Numbered from the stretch's first letter, positions 1-7,031 are shown. The stretch is 33,671 nt of DNA from Pseudarthrobacter albicanus (GCF_018224015.1 NZ_JAGPOT010000085.1:1-33671); one strand, 5' to 3'. Translations and numbers: made by a program. Notes: generated by a model from the letters alone, not told the origin.

Positions 1-44
1 AACACACAGTGGAACACCACCGGCAGCAAGGCCGGCGATCCGCC

Positions 45-209
45 ATGCCCGAAACCAAAAACCGCGGCCGGCCCCGAAATCAATCAGGACCAACCGCGGA
101 TCGGTGGATCAAGGCTAAGAGGGTTGCCGCTCTGGGTCCGGGTGGGGACACCCTGACGGCGCCGAAGGTTGTGGCGTTTTTCATGAATCTCCTGCTGCAA
201 ACCAAGTGA
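45..209 (+). CDS. small basic protein of unknown function, doubtful
   Basis: A 54-residue reading frame from the ATG at 45. The first 15 residues are basic and contain a short RGRPRN stretch that resembles an AT-hook core; the remainder has no recognisable domain. No convincing ribosome-binding site precedes it. It lies to the left of a tRNA-Leu remnant, so if that remnant marks an integration junction this would be the last small ORF of the integrated element. I do not recognise the protein and it may not be a gene. Confidence 0.2.
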   Translation: MPETKNRGRPRNQSGPTADRWIKAKRVAALGPGGDTLTAPKVVAFFMNLLLQTK

Positions 210-487
210 GTACTTGTTAGCGCGCAGCCAAAACGATGCTGCCTAGATCATGCGCAGTGTGGGGCTGTTTGCCCGGAGTGGCGGCCACTGGCTCCGGCCG
301 CTGATGGTGTGCGGCGGGGAGCCGCGAGGACAGCAGTTTATCCCCGGATGATTTCCCGCCGGTAGGGCCGCCGGCAACAATCTTTTTGTATGGGCCCGGT
401 AAACGATTTGACCGCTTCCAGGTATCCGCTGCTCCAGCCGTCACCAGGCGGGCCAGTCACCGGCTAGCCCTGGCGACACACCGGGGT

Positions 488-514
488 GGGGGTTCAAGTC
501 CCCCTCCGCGCACA
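488..514 (+). other. 3' remnant of a tRNA-Leu gene, probable attachment site
   Basis: A complete T-arm is present: stem GGGGG (488-492), loop TTCAAGT (493-499) and stem CCCCC (500-504). It is followed by acceptor strand TCCGCGC (505-511) and discriminator A (512). This matches the 3' end of actinobacterial tRNA-Leu as I remember it. The matching 5' acceptor (GCGCGGA-like), D-arm and anticodon arm are absent from the preceding 480 bases, so this is not a functional tRNA. A 3' tRNA fragment followed by the original terminator is the usual scar of site-specific integration into a tRNA. In that geometry the element lies to the left and host sequence to the right. The Leu identity is inferred from the T-arm and acceptor only. 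Confidence 0.6.
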
Positions 515-520
515 AGGGAA

Positions 521-553
521 AACCCTGGAATCCACGGATTCCAGGGGTTTTTT
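521..553 (+). terminator. Rho-independent terminator behind the tRNA remnant
   Basis: Perfect inverted repeat CCCTGGAATCC (523-533) and GGATTCCAGGG (536-546), followed by TTTTTT (548-553). It begins seven bases after the tRNA 3' end, as expected for the terminator of a tRNA-Leu transcription unit. It supports the view that sequence to its right is original chromosome. Confidence 0.85.
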
Positions 554-713
554 GTCTCCTCACCCACGCGGACTCGGGTTTCACCAGGCGGACGCGGAAA
601 AGCGGCCCCCGCCGTCGGGATCTTTGCATAGTGGCGTTGTGGCTCACCTGGAACCAAGAAAACGAATAGACGGCGTGCCCAGGATTCCAAACAGCGCCAC
701 GGTTCAGGACAGC

Positions 714-958
714 GAAGAGCCCCGCTGCTATTGGGGGATGCAACGGGGCTCTTCAGGTATCCACCCTAGCCGGAAAGCCGGGAGACCCAACGCGTGTCGT
801 CTGTGATGTGCATCTCCCCCACGCCCCCGCCGCGGGCTGGTGCTCAACAGCACGGCTGGCGGGCCGCCCAGGCGATGGCGGCTACACCGCGATACCGCAG
901 CGCTTTCCGTGGAAAACCGTGGTCCGGCCGGCCCCCAATGATCCGGCCGGACTACGGT
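714..958 (+). ncRNA. two long hairpins with complementary loops, candidate structured RNA
   Basis: This is the notable content of the gene-free stretch 560-1054. Hairpin 1 has a perfect 11-bp stem (714-724 with 744-754), then a short inner TGC/GCA stem and an 11-nt apical loop (729-739). Hairpin 2 has a 16-bp stem (916-931 with 943-958), broken only by one G-T pair, and an 11-nt loop (932-942). The loops contain ATTGGGGG (730-737) and CCCCCAAT (932-939), which are exact reverse complements and could form an 8-bp kissing interaction in a plus-strand transcript. No T-run follows either hairpin. I match it to no known RNA family. It could equally be a DNA-level structure of a mobile element. No protein-coding gene is credible here. 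Confidence 0.35.
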
Positions 959-1054
959 GTCTTCGGGTGACGACGCGCCACGGGTCCCGCCTGCCGGACC
1001 CCCCGCCCAGCGGAGATGGTGGCAGGAGCCAGCATTCACTGCAACGGACCGGTG

Positions 1055-1070
1055 ATTAGACGTGTCTAAT
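1055..1070. promoter_or_regulatory. operator 1 of the EspR-like cassette
   Basis: ATTAGACGTGTCTAAT is palindromic except for its two central bases. It agrees with operator 2 over the pattern ATTRGACRTGTCYAAT. The centres are 43 bp apart, about four helical turns, so both sites face the same side of the DNA. The position upstream of the EspR-like gene suggests autoregulation. Confidence 0.6.
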
Positions 1071-1097
1071 TCCCGAATCCTGAGCGTATGCATAGAT

Positions 1098-1113
1098 ATT
1101 GGACATGTCCAAT
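1098..1113. promoter_or_regulatory. operator 2 of the EspR-like cassette, overlapping the probable promoter
   Basis: ATTGGACATGTCCAAT is a perfect 16-bp palindrome and the second copy of the ATTRGACRTGTCYAAT site. A possible -10 hexamer TAGAGT lies at 1118-1123, which would place this operator in the promoter spacer or -35 zone, fitting repression. No clear -35 hexamer is seen. Confidence 0.65.
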
Positions 1114-1160
1114 CTGGTAGAGTCACAAGTCGTCCACCATCGACACTGAAAGGAACAGGC

Positions 1161-1601
1161 ATGACAAATGTTCCCTCGGGCGACTCCCGGCCAGGTGCGG
1201 CTCTGGCCCGGAAGCTGAACCTCCTGCTGGACTCCGCGGAGGCCGAAGGCCGGAAAATCACCTTCAACGACGTCCGCGAGGCCATGGACAGGGCCGGAAC
1301 CCCCATCTCCCGCGCCCGGTGGCACTACATGCGCGCCGGCTCCGGACCCGAGGTGAAGAAGACTGAGCTCCTCCGGAACCTTGCTGGCTTCTTCGGCGTG
1401 AACCGCGGCTACCTGGTGGAGGGCCAGGAGGACCTCCCGCCGAAGGTTGAGGCCCAGCTGGAGCTCCTGGCCACGATGAAGGCCAACAAAGTCCGCAATT
1501 TCGCCGCCCGCCAGCTGGACGGGCTGTCGGCCGCGACGCTCCTGCAGATCCGGGACCTCATCGACGAACACCTGACCGGCACTCATGGAACCGGAGTCTG
1601 A
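1161..1601 (+). CDS. EspR-like helix-turn-helix regulator
   Basis: A 146-residue cytoplasmic DNA-binding protein. Residues about 15-85 form a divergent XRE-type helix-turn-helix (KLNLLLD, then TPISRARWHYMRAG as the recognition region, then LRNLAGFFGVNRGYLVEG). Residues about 95-138 form a C-terminal helical segment (LDGLSAATLLQIRDLID). This order closely resembles Mycobacterium EspR, a regulator whose dimers bridge paired DNA sites; the match is from memory. The start is the ATG at 1161, preceded by GAAAGGAAC. The longer frame back to GTG 1062 is rejected because it runs through both operators. It is the first gene of the cassette with the ImmA/IrrE peptidase, seven-helix protein and MpaB-like protein. 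Its two upstream palindromes are the obvious candidate binding sites. The target genes are inferred, not shown. Confidence 0.8.
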   Translation: MTNVPSGDSRPGAALARKLNLLLDSAEAEGRKITFNDVREAMDRAGTPISRARWHYMRAGSGPEVKKTELLRNLAGFFGVNRGYLVEGQEDLPPKVEAQLELLATMKANKVRNFAARQLDGLSAATLLQIRDLIDEHLTGTHGTGV

Positions 1602-1707
1602 GCAGGTCATTTGACCGCCGACGCCCCCGTCGCTCTGCTACGCTCAAACCGTGGATGGTGGCGGCTCCACGCTCACGTAAAGTAAAAGAGCCGAGGATTC
1701 CCGCCAT

Positions 1708-2193
1708 ATGTACTACCGTGCCGCCCGAGAACGGGCCAGGGCTGCAGAAGACCAGCTGAATCTGCTGGAACCCGTATCCCTGCGGTCCGTCCAGTCCCAT
1801 CTCGAGACGGCCAGCGGACGCAAAATCGTCATCAAGCCCATGGACAGCACTCCGACAGACAAGGTCTGCGGTCTGTGGTTCGGCCTCGACAGCATGGATC
1901 TCATCTTTCACGCGCCGGCCGCGTCCGAGGTGCACCGCCAGCAGATCATCCTCCACGAATTCGCCCACATGATCCTCCGCCATGAGCAGGAGGTCGTGAG
2001 TCATGACTACGCCAAGGTGTTCTTCCCGGATCTGGACCCGGAGCGGGTCATCACGGCCCTGAAGCGCACCGACTTCCAGGACGAGTTCGAGGTGACCGCA
2101 GAACTCCTGGCCGACTGCCTCGCCGCCCGGATCCGCCGGTCGCTTGAGCGTACTGACGGACAGCCCGGAAAATTCGGGGCGGTATTCGGATGA
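1708..2193 (+). CDS. ImmA/IrrE-family (DUF955) zinc metallopeptidase
   Basis: A 161-residue protein with the zinc motif HEFAH at residues 83-87 (sequence QQIILHEFAHMIL). A downstream Glu near 132 (EVTAELLADCLAARI) could be the third ligand. In ImmA of ICEBs1 and IrrE/PprI of Deinococcus such proteins cleave an HTH repressor; here the neighbouring EspR-like protein is the natural candidate substrate, which is inference. The start at ATG 1708 follows a GAGG at 1692-1695 with a rather long spacer. The gene lies 106 bp after the regulator and overlaps the seven-helix gene by four bases (ATGA), suggesting translational coupling. No signal peptide or membrane segment is present, so it should act in the cytoplasm. 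Confidence 0.85.
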   Translation: MYYRAARERARAAEDQLNLLEPVSLRSVQSHLETASGRKIVIKPMDSTPTDKVCGLWFGLDSMDLIFHAPAASEVHRQQIILHEFAHMILRHEQEVVSHDYAKVFFPDLDPERVITALKRTDFQDEFEVTAELLADCLAARIRRSLERTDGQPGKFGAVFG

Positions 2194-3152
2194 TGCACTT
2201 CCTCATGGCGGGGGCCCTGTTCCTGCTGGTCGTTGCCCGCGTCCCGGCCGTAGCCAGGAACGGCAAAGACCCGGTGTTCCTTGCCGCGATGTTCGCCGGT
2301 TTGTCATCCGTGTTGGGCAACCCCGGCGTGTATCTCTTCACGGATGCCCTGCTGGGCGGGATAAACCTGGCAAAGCTGGCCGTGAACACCTTCATGATCA
2401 TCGGCCTCTGGTTCCTGCGTACCGCCGTCGTCAACGCGATCTCCCCGGAAGCCGACAAGCGGGCTGCGTGGATCCGCTGCCTGCCGGTGGCCGTCACGCT
2501 GGTACTCCAGGCTGCCTTCTTCTTCCTCACCGGGCCCATGCCGTCGACAGCGACCTGGGGCGGATACCACCGGTTCCCGTTTGCTGCGCCCTTCTCGCTG
2601 ATGATGATCGCCTTCATCGGGTGGTCCTGCGGCGAGATCGCCTGGGCATGCTGCCGGTTCGTACCCCGGATGAGGCAGTCCTTCCGGATCGGATTCTCCA
2701 TGGTCGGCCTGGGCTCCGTTATCAGCGTCGTGACGATGGTGCTTATGGCCCTGGGCATCCTCAGCCATGCATTCCCGCAGCTGACACCACTCCACGGGGC
2801 AGCGAATGCCCCGTTCCAAATGCTGGAGATGTTCGCCATCGTGCTTGTCGGTGTCGGCCTGACCATCCCCGCCGTAGCCGGACGCGCCGCCCGCAGGCTT
2901 GCTTCGCTCCGCATGCTGCGGACCATCGCGAAGGTTGAACCCATCCGGGTCAAGGCCCTGAAGAATGCTGACATGGCGAGGCTGCTCGAGACCGACGCCG
3001 CCGCGCGCCCGCAGGAGCGCCTGCACCGCATGATCGTGGAAATCTGGGATGCCGAGCTGGCCGCCGGCGCGGCGCGGTCCGCGCTGACCGCCGTCGACCG
3101 GGCCTATCTGCTCACCGTCGAGTCGGACCTCAACCTGGAGCGGACATCGTGA
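2190..3152 (+). CDS. seven-helix membrane protein, MAB_1171c/DUF6545-like
   Basis: A 320-residue integral membrane protein. Hydrophobic segments lie near residues 4-21, 28-48, 60-80, 96-113, 132-155, 169-192 and 210-230. A charged cytosolic tail of about 90 residues follows (RLASLRMLRTIAKVEPIRV onward). This plan matches the actinobacterial family named MAB_1171c putative transporter, which is commonly found beside ImmA/IrrE and XRE genes. The transporter label is a database convention and not supported by a transport motif; seven helices plus a soluble tail would equally suit a receptor or sensor that passes a signal to the peptidase. The start overlaps the peptidase stop (ATGA), and the stop overlaps the next start (GTGA). 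The family name is from memory. Confidence 0.75.
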   Translation: MMHFLMAGALFLLVVARVPAVARNGKDPVFLAAMFAGLSSVLGNPGVYLFTDALLGGINLAKLAVNTFMIIGLWFLRTAVVNAISPEADKRAAWIRCLPVAVTLVLQAAFFFLTGPMPSTATWGGYHRFPFAAPFSLMMIAFIGWSCGEIAWACCRFVPRMRQSFRIGFSMVGLGSVISVVTMVLMALGILSHAFPQLTPLHGAANAPFQMLEMFAIVLVGVGLTIPAVAGRAARRLASLRMLRTIAKVEPIRVKALKNADMARLLETDAAARPQERLHRMIVEIWDAELAAGAARSALTAVDRAYLLTVESDLNLERTS

Positions 3153-4015
3153 CCCCGGGCCTCGGCGGCCGGATCCTTTCGGGCCTGGCCCATCCGACCC
3201 GGAAGAGCCTGCCGGAGGGTGCGGACCCCTACGCGATCTACCGGACCATGGTCCTGTACGACTTCCAGAAGGAGATCCACGCGGGCTTCTTCGTCTCGTA
3301 CTACCGGAACTTCGCCATCCCCTCGATCGCCCGGACCCTTGCCGACCGCGGCGAAATGCGGGAGCGCCCCATGAAGCGCTCCTACGACACCGGCATCGTC
3401 ATCCACGAGATCATCGCCAACGGCTTCGACAGCGACCGCGGCCAGGCCATGACCGCCCTCCTGCGCCGGGTGCACCAGGGGGTTCCGGGCAGCAGCGAGG
3501 ACTTCCTCTACGTCCTCATGACACTGCTTGTCCTGCCGCTGCGCTGGGTCGACCAGCACGGCTGGAGGAAGCTGACCGCCCTTGAGGAGGAAGCGGCCGT
3601 GGCGTTCTACGCCGAGCTCGGCCGCCGGATGGGTCTTGACCCGGCCCCGGCGACCCTTGAGGCCGCGGGCCGCTTCCTGGACGACTACGAGGAACGGCGG
3701 CTCGGGCCCAGCCCGGAGGGCAGCTCGCTGCTCGGCGCGACAGTGGAGGCCCTGAAGGTGCGCCTGCACCGGTTCCTGCGCCCGCTGACCCCGGTTGTTC
3801 TTGCCCTCATGATGGACAAGCCCCGCGTGGCAGTCGCCCTCGGGCTCAAACCGTCGCCGGCCTGGTTGCGGCTCGTCTTCAACGCCGTGCTGCGGTTCCG
3901 GGCTGTTCGAGCGTCCATGCGCCCCCTGCCGGCACAGCCTTCGTTTGTGCCGGGGAAGACCGGGACCTCGGTCTACCCGGATGGCTACACGCTGGGCCAG
4001 ATCGGCCCCTGCTGA
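3149..4015 (+). CDS. MpaB/rubber-oxygenase-like (DUF2236) protein
   Basis: A 288-residue protein beginning with GTG inside the preceding stop (GTGA overlap). The pattern YDTGIVIHEIIANGF (79-93) followed by ALLRRVHQGVPGSSEDFLYV (103-122) resembles the core of the oxygenase MpaB/Lcp/DUF2236 family. His109 in RRVH sits where that family carries its conserved haem-associated His. Members include fungal MpaB and latex-clearing protein Lcp, which are haem proteins, but many bacterial members have no known substrate. Two weakly hydrophobic stretches (about 118-132 and 190-215) suggest membrane association. It is the last gene of the cassette and would be its enzymatic output if the cassette is a signalling system. 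The family call is moderately sure; activity is unknown. Confidence 0.65.
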   Translation: MTPGLGGRILSGLAHPTRKSLPEGADPYAIYRTMVLYDFQKEIHAGFFVSYYRNFAIPSIARTLADRGEMRERPMKRSYDTGIVIHEIIANGFDSDRGQAMTALLRRVHQGVPGSSEDFLYVLMTLLVLPLRWVDQHGWRKLTALEEEAAVAFYAELGRRMGLDPAPATLEAAGRFLDDYEERRLGPSPEGSSLLGATVEALKVRLHRFLRPLTPVVLALMMDKPRVAVALGLKPSPAWLRLVFNAVLRFRAVRASMRPLPAQPSFVPGKTGTSVYPDGYTLGQIGPC

Positions 4016-4345
4016 CCGGCACACCAAGGCGGCCGGTGGCGGCTCCCGCCGGGACCGAGAAATTTGCCCGGTGTTTGCTGCTGCGCAGGAGCGATCCCGA
4101 CCCGGAGATCAGGATCCGTCATGCCGTGGCCATCCGGCCCGGGCCTCCCGCGCGGCGCGGGGCGGTTTGCGCGTCATCAGCCACACCAGACCACGAAGGA
4201 ACACCCTACGCCGGCGGTGGAAAGCCCTCAGACATCACGGCTGGCCCCGCCGGAGACCGCAAATGGACGTGACCCGCAAAAAAACAAACACACCACCTGC
4301 GAAAGACCTGCGCCACTCCACCACCGGCAGACGAACCAAAAGACA
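4016..4345. other. intergenic stretch with no credible gene
   Basis: Short open frames exist on both strands but none has a ribosome-binding site or recognisable domain. A weak hairpin, ACCGGC with GCCGGT, begins right at the stop of the MpaB-like gene. From about 4263 the plus strand becomes markedly T-poor and A/C-rich, unlike the genes on either side. This composition change continues into the insertion-sequence relic that follows. Confidence 0.5.
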
Positions 4346-4395
4346 AACCGTCCACCAAGGGCGAGACATGAACCGTCCACGAAGTCCTGAGACAT
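4346..4395. repeat. 25-bp tandem repeat resembling an IS481-family end
   Basis: Two imperfect 25-bp units, 4346-4370 and 4371-4395, both begin AACCGTCCAC and end GAGACAT or a close variant. Read on the minus strand the outer unit begins ATGTCTCAGGACTTCGTGG, a pattern I associate with termini of actinobacterial IS481-like elements. No transposase remains nearby, so this would be a solo end left by decay. The assignment to IS481 rests on memory of end sequences. Confidence 0.4.
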
Positions 4396-4548
4396 AACAG
4401 CGGAATCCTGGCGTGCCACGTGGAGGAACCGTACGTACCTTCGCCAGGGAGAAGAAGGTGCCCAGCAGCCCCGTCAAAGGCGTCGCCCTGCAGCCTGGGC
4501 CAAGCGGCGGTATTTCCTAGAGGGCTCCCAGTACGGTCTCCCCGCCGC

Positions 4549-4710
4549 TCATCCGCGTCCGATCAGCTCGGCCACGCGATCGAGCTCTTCCTCCAGATTA
4601 TAGAAATGTACCGCCAGCCGGATCCTGCCGGCACGGACCGACGCAACCACGTTGGCCTGGCGGAACCGCGCCATGCGGCCGCAGTGTCGATCGCCGGGGT
4701 AGGGGAACGC
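4549..4710 (-). pseudogene. C-terminal remnant of a class V aminotransferase
   Basis: On the minus strand a frame closing at the TGA at 4549-4551 encodes about 55 residues ending ANVVASVRAGRIRLAVHFYN followed by LEEELDRVAELIGRG. This is the typical C-terminal end of PLP-dependent class V aminotransferases (cysteine-desulfurase-like fold). The upstream catalytic domain with the PLP lysine is absent. The fragment has no start codon context and abuts a probable IS scar on its 3' side and a complete phosphoesterase gene on its 5' side. The N-terminal limit is approximate. Confidence 0.65.
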
Positions 4711-4757
4711 GCCCAGCCTACTGCGCCAGACTGCACCAGGCCCAGGGGGCTGACCCG

Positions 4758-5642
4758 CTACTTCAGCAGATCAGCCATGACCGGGGCGCTTCTGTCGTTC
4801 TCGGTCAGGGGCGGCAACCCCCAGGCGTTTTCGATCGTGTGCAGCAGCGAATAGTGGTTGTACGGTGCATCGGATCTGACGGCCGTCCGCGCGGCCGGAC
4901 CGGCAAATATCGCGATGGACTGGTTGGTGGAGTCGTCGCCCTCGTCCCATGTGACGACCAGGAGCGAGTTCTGCGTCGTGAAGGCCGGGGAGCCGAGGAT
5001 TTTCGGGACCTCCCGGGACAGCCAGTCGTCCCCCGTCTTCACCGGGCAGTCATGCATGTCGTTGCACAGATCCGGACTGATGAGCACGAAATTGGGAAGG
5101 GTCGAAGCGGATTTCAGGTCCGCCTCCAGTTGGGTAAACGGCACCACATGGGAGGCGCAGGAGCCCTGGTCCGCCGTGACACCGGGGTAGTACATGAAGG
5201 GGTTGTGCCGCACCGCGTACCGTCCGGAATTCTCTGTCCGGCAGGGCGCCGGCATGCCCTCGGCATAGCTTTTCCAGCTTCGTCCGGACTGCGCCACTGC
5301 CTCGGCGATGCTCTTCACATTTGCTGTGCAGCCGGAGTCCTTGGGGCTGCAGTCACCCGAGATGCCTGCGGTGGTGCCGCCGGTCAGAGCCAGATAATTC
5401 GGCAGGCTTGGATGCGTAATTCCAGCGTAGTTGGCGGCCAGGGCGTATTCGTTGGCCAGTTTGTTGAGGTAGGGGGCGGAACTTCCGCCGAGAATGCTGC
5501 TGGCGGGCTTGTTCTCCTCGACGATGATCACGACATGATCGATCGCGCCTGTGCCTTGCGGGGCCGGCGGCGAACTGCACCCTGCCAAGAACAAGCCAAC
5601 GGCGATGCATCCAATCAGGGAGCGGCTGCCTGTTCGCCTCAT
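4758..5642 (-). CDS. lipoprotein phosphoesterase (PF04185-like), copy 1
   Basis: A 294-residue exported enzyme. The N-terminus MRRTGSRSLIGCIAVGLFLAG is a lipoprotein signal with lipobox LAGC and acylated Cys22. The mature part starts the phosphoesterase/alkaline-phosphatase fold with DHVVIIVEENKPASS (35-49). Later motifs are HPSLPNYLALTGG, SPDLCNDMHDCPV, LLVVTWDEGDD and HYSLLHTIENAWGL. These are hallmarks of the family that includes acid phosphatase A and phospholipase C. The start at 5642 is chosen because the signal peptide begins there; the frame extends upstream without a signal. A paralogue lies immediately upstream in the same direction. The 295-bp gap between the copies shows GGGCAT/ATGCCC inverted repeats (5773-5794) but no gene. 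The substrate is unknown; phosphate scavenging at the cell surface is the likely role. Confidence 0.85.
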   Translation of the reverse strand: MRRTGSRSLIGCIAVGLFLAGCSSPPAPQGTGAIDHVVIIVEENKPASSILGGSSAPYLNKLANEYALAANYAGITHPSLPNYLALTGGTTAGISGDCSPKDSGCTANVKSIAEAVAQSGRSWKSYAEGMPAPCRTENSGRYAVRHNPFMYYPGVTADQGSCASHVVPFTQLEADLKSASTLPNFVLISPDLCNDMHDCPVKTGDDWLSREVPKILGSPAFTTQNSLLVVTWDEGDDSTNQSIAIFAGPAARTAVRSDAPYNHYSLLHTIENAWGLPPLTENDRSAPVMADLLK

Positions 5643-5937
5643 CCGCCCATGGTATCGCCAGCGCTGACGAGCCACGCCGCTGCACCAGTGGACATTTTCG
5701 TTAGTTCGGCGGGTCAGGCGGCCCGGTCGGCCAGGGAGAAGCCGCCGGACATGCCCCACGCCCGGGCCGGCGGATGGGCATATTCCGGTTATGCCCGGTC
5801 CCGGGTGCGAAGACTGGGCATGTCCTCCCGGCACGAAGAGGCCTGGGGCCTGGGACGGGCCCCGTGAACCGGCCAGCGGGGCGCGCCCAGCAGGGACGAC
5901 GACGACAAGCCCATCGCGGCACTCTATGGCTGACGGG

Positions 5938-6957
5938 CTATTTGAGGAGTCCGGCCATGCTGGGAGCGTTCCTGTCGTTGCCCGTCAGTGGCTGCAGCCC
6001 CCAGGCTTCTTCGATCGTGTGGAGCAATGAGTAGTGGGTGTACGCCGCATCCGAGGTGTGCCCCTTCCTGGCCGCCGGCCCGGCGAAGACCGTGGCCACC
6101 TGGTTGTCGCCGTCGCTGCCCTCGTCCCACGTGACCACCAGCAGGGAGTTCCGGGTGGTGAACGCCGGCGAGCCGAGGATCCTGGGGACCAGCCGGGCGA
6201 GCCACTCGTCTCCCGTCCGGATCGGGCAGTCGTGGGTGTCGTTGCACAGGTCCGGGCTGATGAAGACGTAGTTCGGAAGGCTGGACGCGGACGCCAGGTC
6301 CTGGTCCAGCTGGGTAAGCGGCACGACGTGCGCGGCGCAGGAGTTCTTGTCTGCCGTGACCGAAGGGTAATACATGAACGGATTGTGCCTTACCGCGTAC
6401 CGCCCGGAGTTCTCCCCAACGCACGGCGCAGGCATGCCCTCGGCGTACATTTTCCAGCTTCGGCTGGACTTCGAGACCTCATCGGTGATGCTGCGCACGT
6501 CCGCCCGGCAGTCCTTCGGCTTGCAGTTGCTGGTGATCCCGGCGTTGGTTCCGCTGGTCAGCGCGAGGTAGTTGGGCAGACTCGGGTGCATGATTGCCTG
6601 GTAGTTGGTGGCCACTGCATATTCTTCCGCCAGCTTGTTGAAATAGGCGGCGTCGCCGGAGCCCATGATCTGCGAGGAGGGCTTGTTTTCCTGGACGATG
6701 ATGACGATGTGTTCGATCCCTCCGCTGTTCCCTGGGGCGGGAGCCGGCGGCGGCGTCTGGCTGGGAGCAGGCGGCGACGGCGTCTGAGCCGGGGCCGGGG
6801 CCGGGGACGACGGCCGCTGGCTGGAAACCGGGGGCGACGGCGTCTGCGCCGGGGACGAGGGCGGCCGGGTGGGGGCCGGCTGTGGCGGAGTGCAGCCCGC
6901 AAGCAACAGGGCCAGCGCAAAGCCGCCAGCCAGAGAACGTCTGCCGATTCGCCTCAT
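5938..6957 (-). CDS. lipoprotein phosphoesterase (PF04185-like), copy 2 with Pro-rich linker
   Basis: A 339-residue paralogue of the neighbouring gene. It has lipobox LAGC with Cys22, then a Pro/Ser/Ala/Thr-rich linker at about residues 23-80 that copy 1 lacks, then the phosphoesterase domain (IEHIVIIVQENKPSS, HPSLPNYLALTSG, SPDLCNDTHDCPI, LLVVTWDEGSDGD, HYSLLHTIEEAWGL). Glu in copy 1's EENK is Gln here (QENK). The linker likely spans the thick Gram-positive wall. Its DNA carries internal repeats (GGGCGACGGCGTCTG occurs twice), so the linker probably varies in length between strains. The start at 6957 is the first residue of the signal peptide. The two copies surely arose by tandem duplication. 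Confidence 0.85.
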   Translation of the reverse strand: MRRIGRRSLAGGFALALLLAGCTPPQPAPTRPPSSPAQTPSPPVSSQRPSSPAPAPAQTPSPPAPSQTPPPAPAPGNSGGIEHIVIIVQENKPSSQIMGSGDAAYFNKLAEEYAVATNYQAIMHPSLPNYLALTSGTNAGITSNCKPKDCRADVRSITDEVSKSSRSWKMYAEGMPAPCVGENSGRYAVRHNPFMYYPSVTADKNSCAAHVVPLTQLDQDLASASSLPNYVFISPDLCNDTHDCPIRTGDEWLARLVPRILGSPAFTTRNSLLVVTWDEGSDGDNQVATVFAGPAARKGHTSDAAYTHYSLLHTIEEAWGLQPLTGNDRNAPSMAGLLK

Positions 6958-7031
6958 CGGGTCATGGTAGCGGGAGGAGCCATGGAAGGCCATGGCCTCG
7001 GCGAAGATCGTCGTCGGCTCCCCCGCCTCCC

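Noticed and set aside
400..514. An intact tRNA gene
   Set aside because: Only the T-arm and 3' acceptor strand are present; no partner 5' acceptor, D-arm or anticodon arm could be found.
560..1054. 6C RNA or a riboswitch in the structured region
   Set aside because: The two hairpins carry a five-C loop only once per strand and lack the paired C-rich loops of 6C RNA; no riboswitch core was recognised, and the next gene is too far away for a simple leader.
1062..1160. Extended N-terminus of the EspR-like protein from a GTG at 1062
   Set aside because: The extension overlaps both palindromic operators, and a ribosome-binding site stands right before the ATG at 1161.
4420..4854. A 144-codon plus-strand ORF
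   Set aside because: It runs antisense to the aminotransferase relic and the 3' end of the phosphoesterase gene and has no domain of its own.
5773..5827. GGGCAT/ATGCCC repeats between the phosphoesterase genes as a terminator or operator
   Set aside because: The arms are only 6 bp, have no T-run and cannot be tied to a promoter, so they were mentioned but not called.
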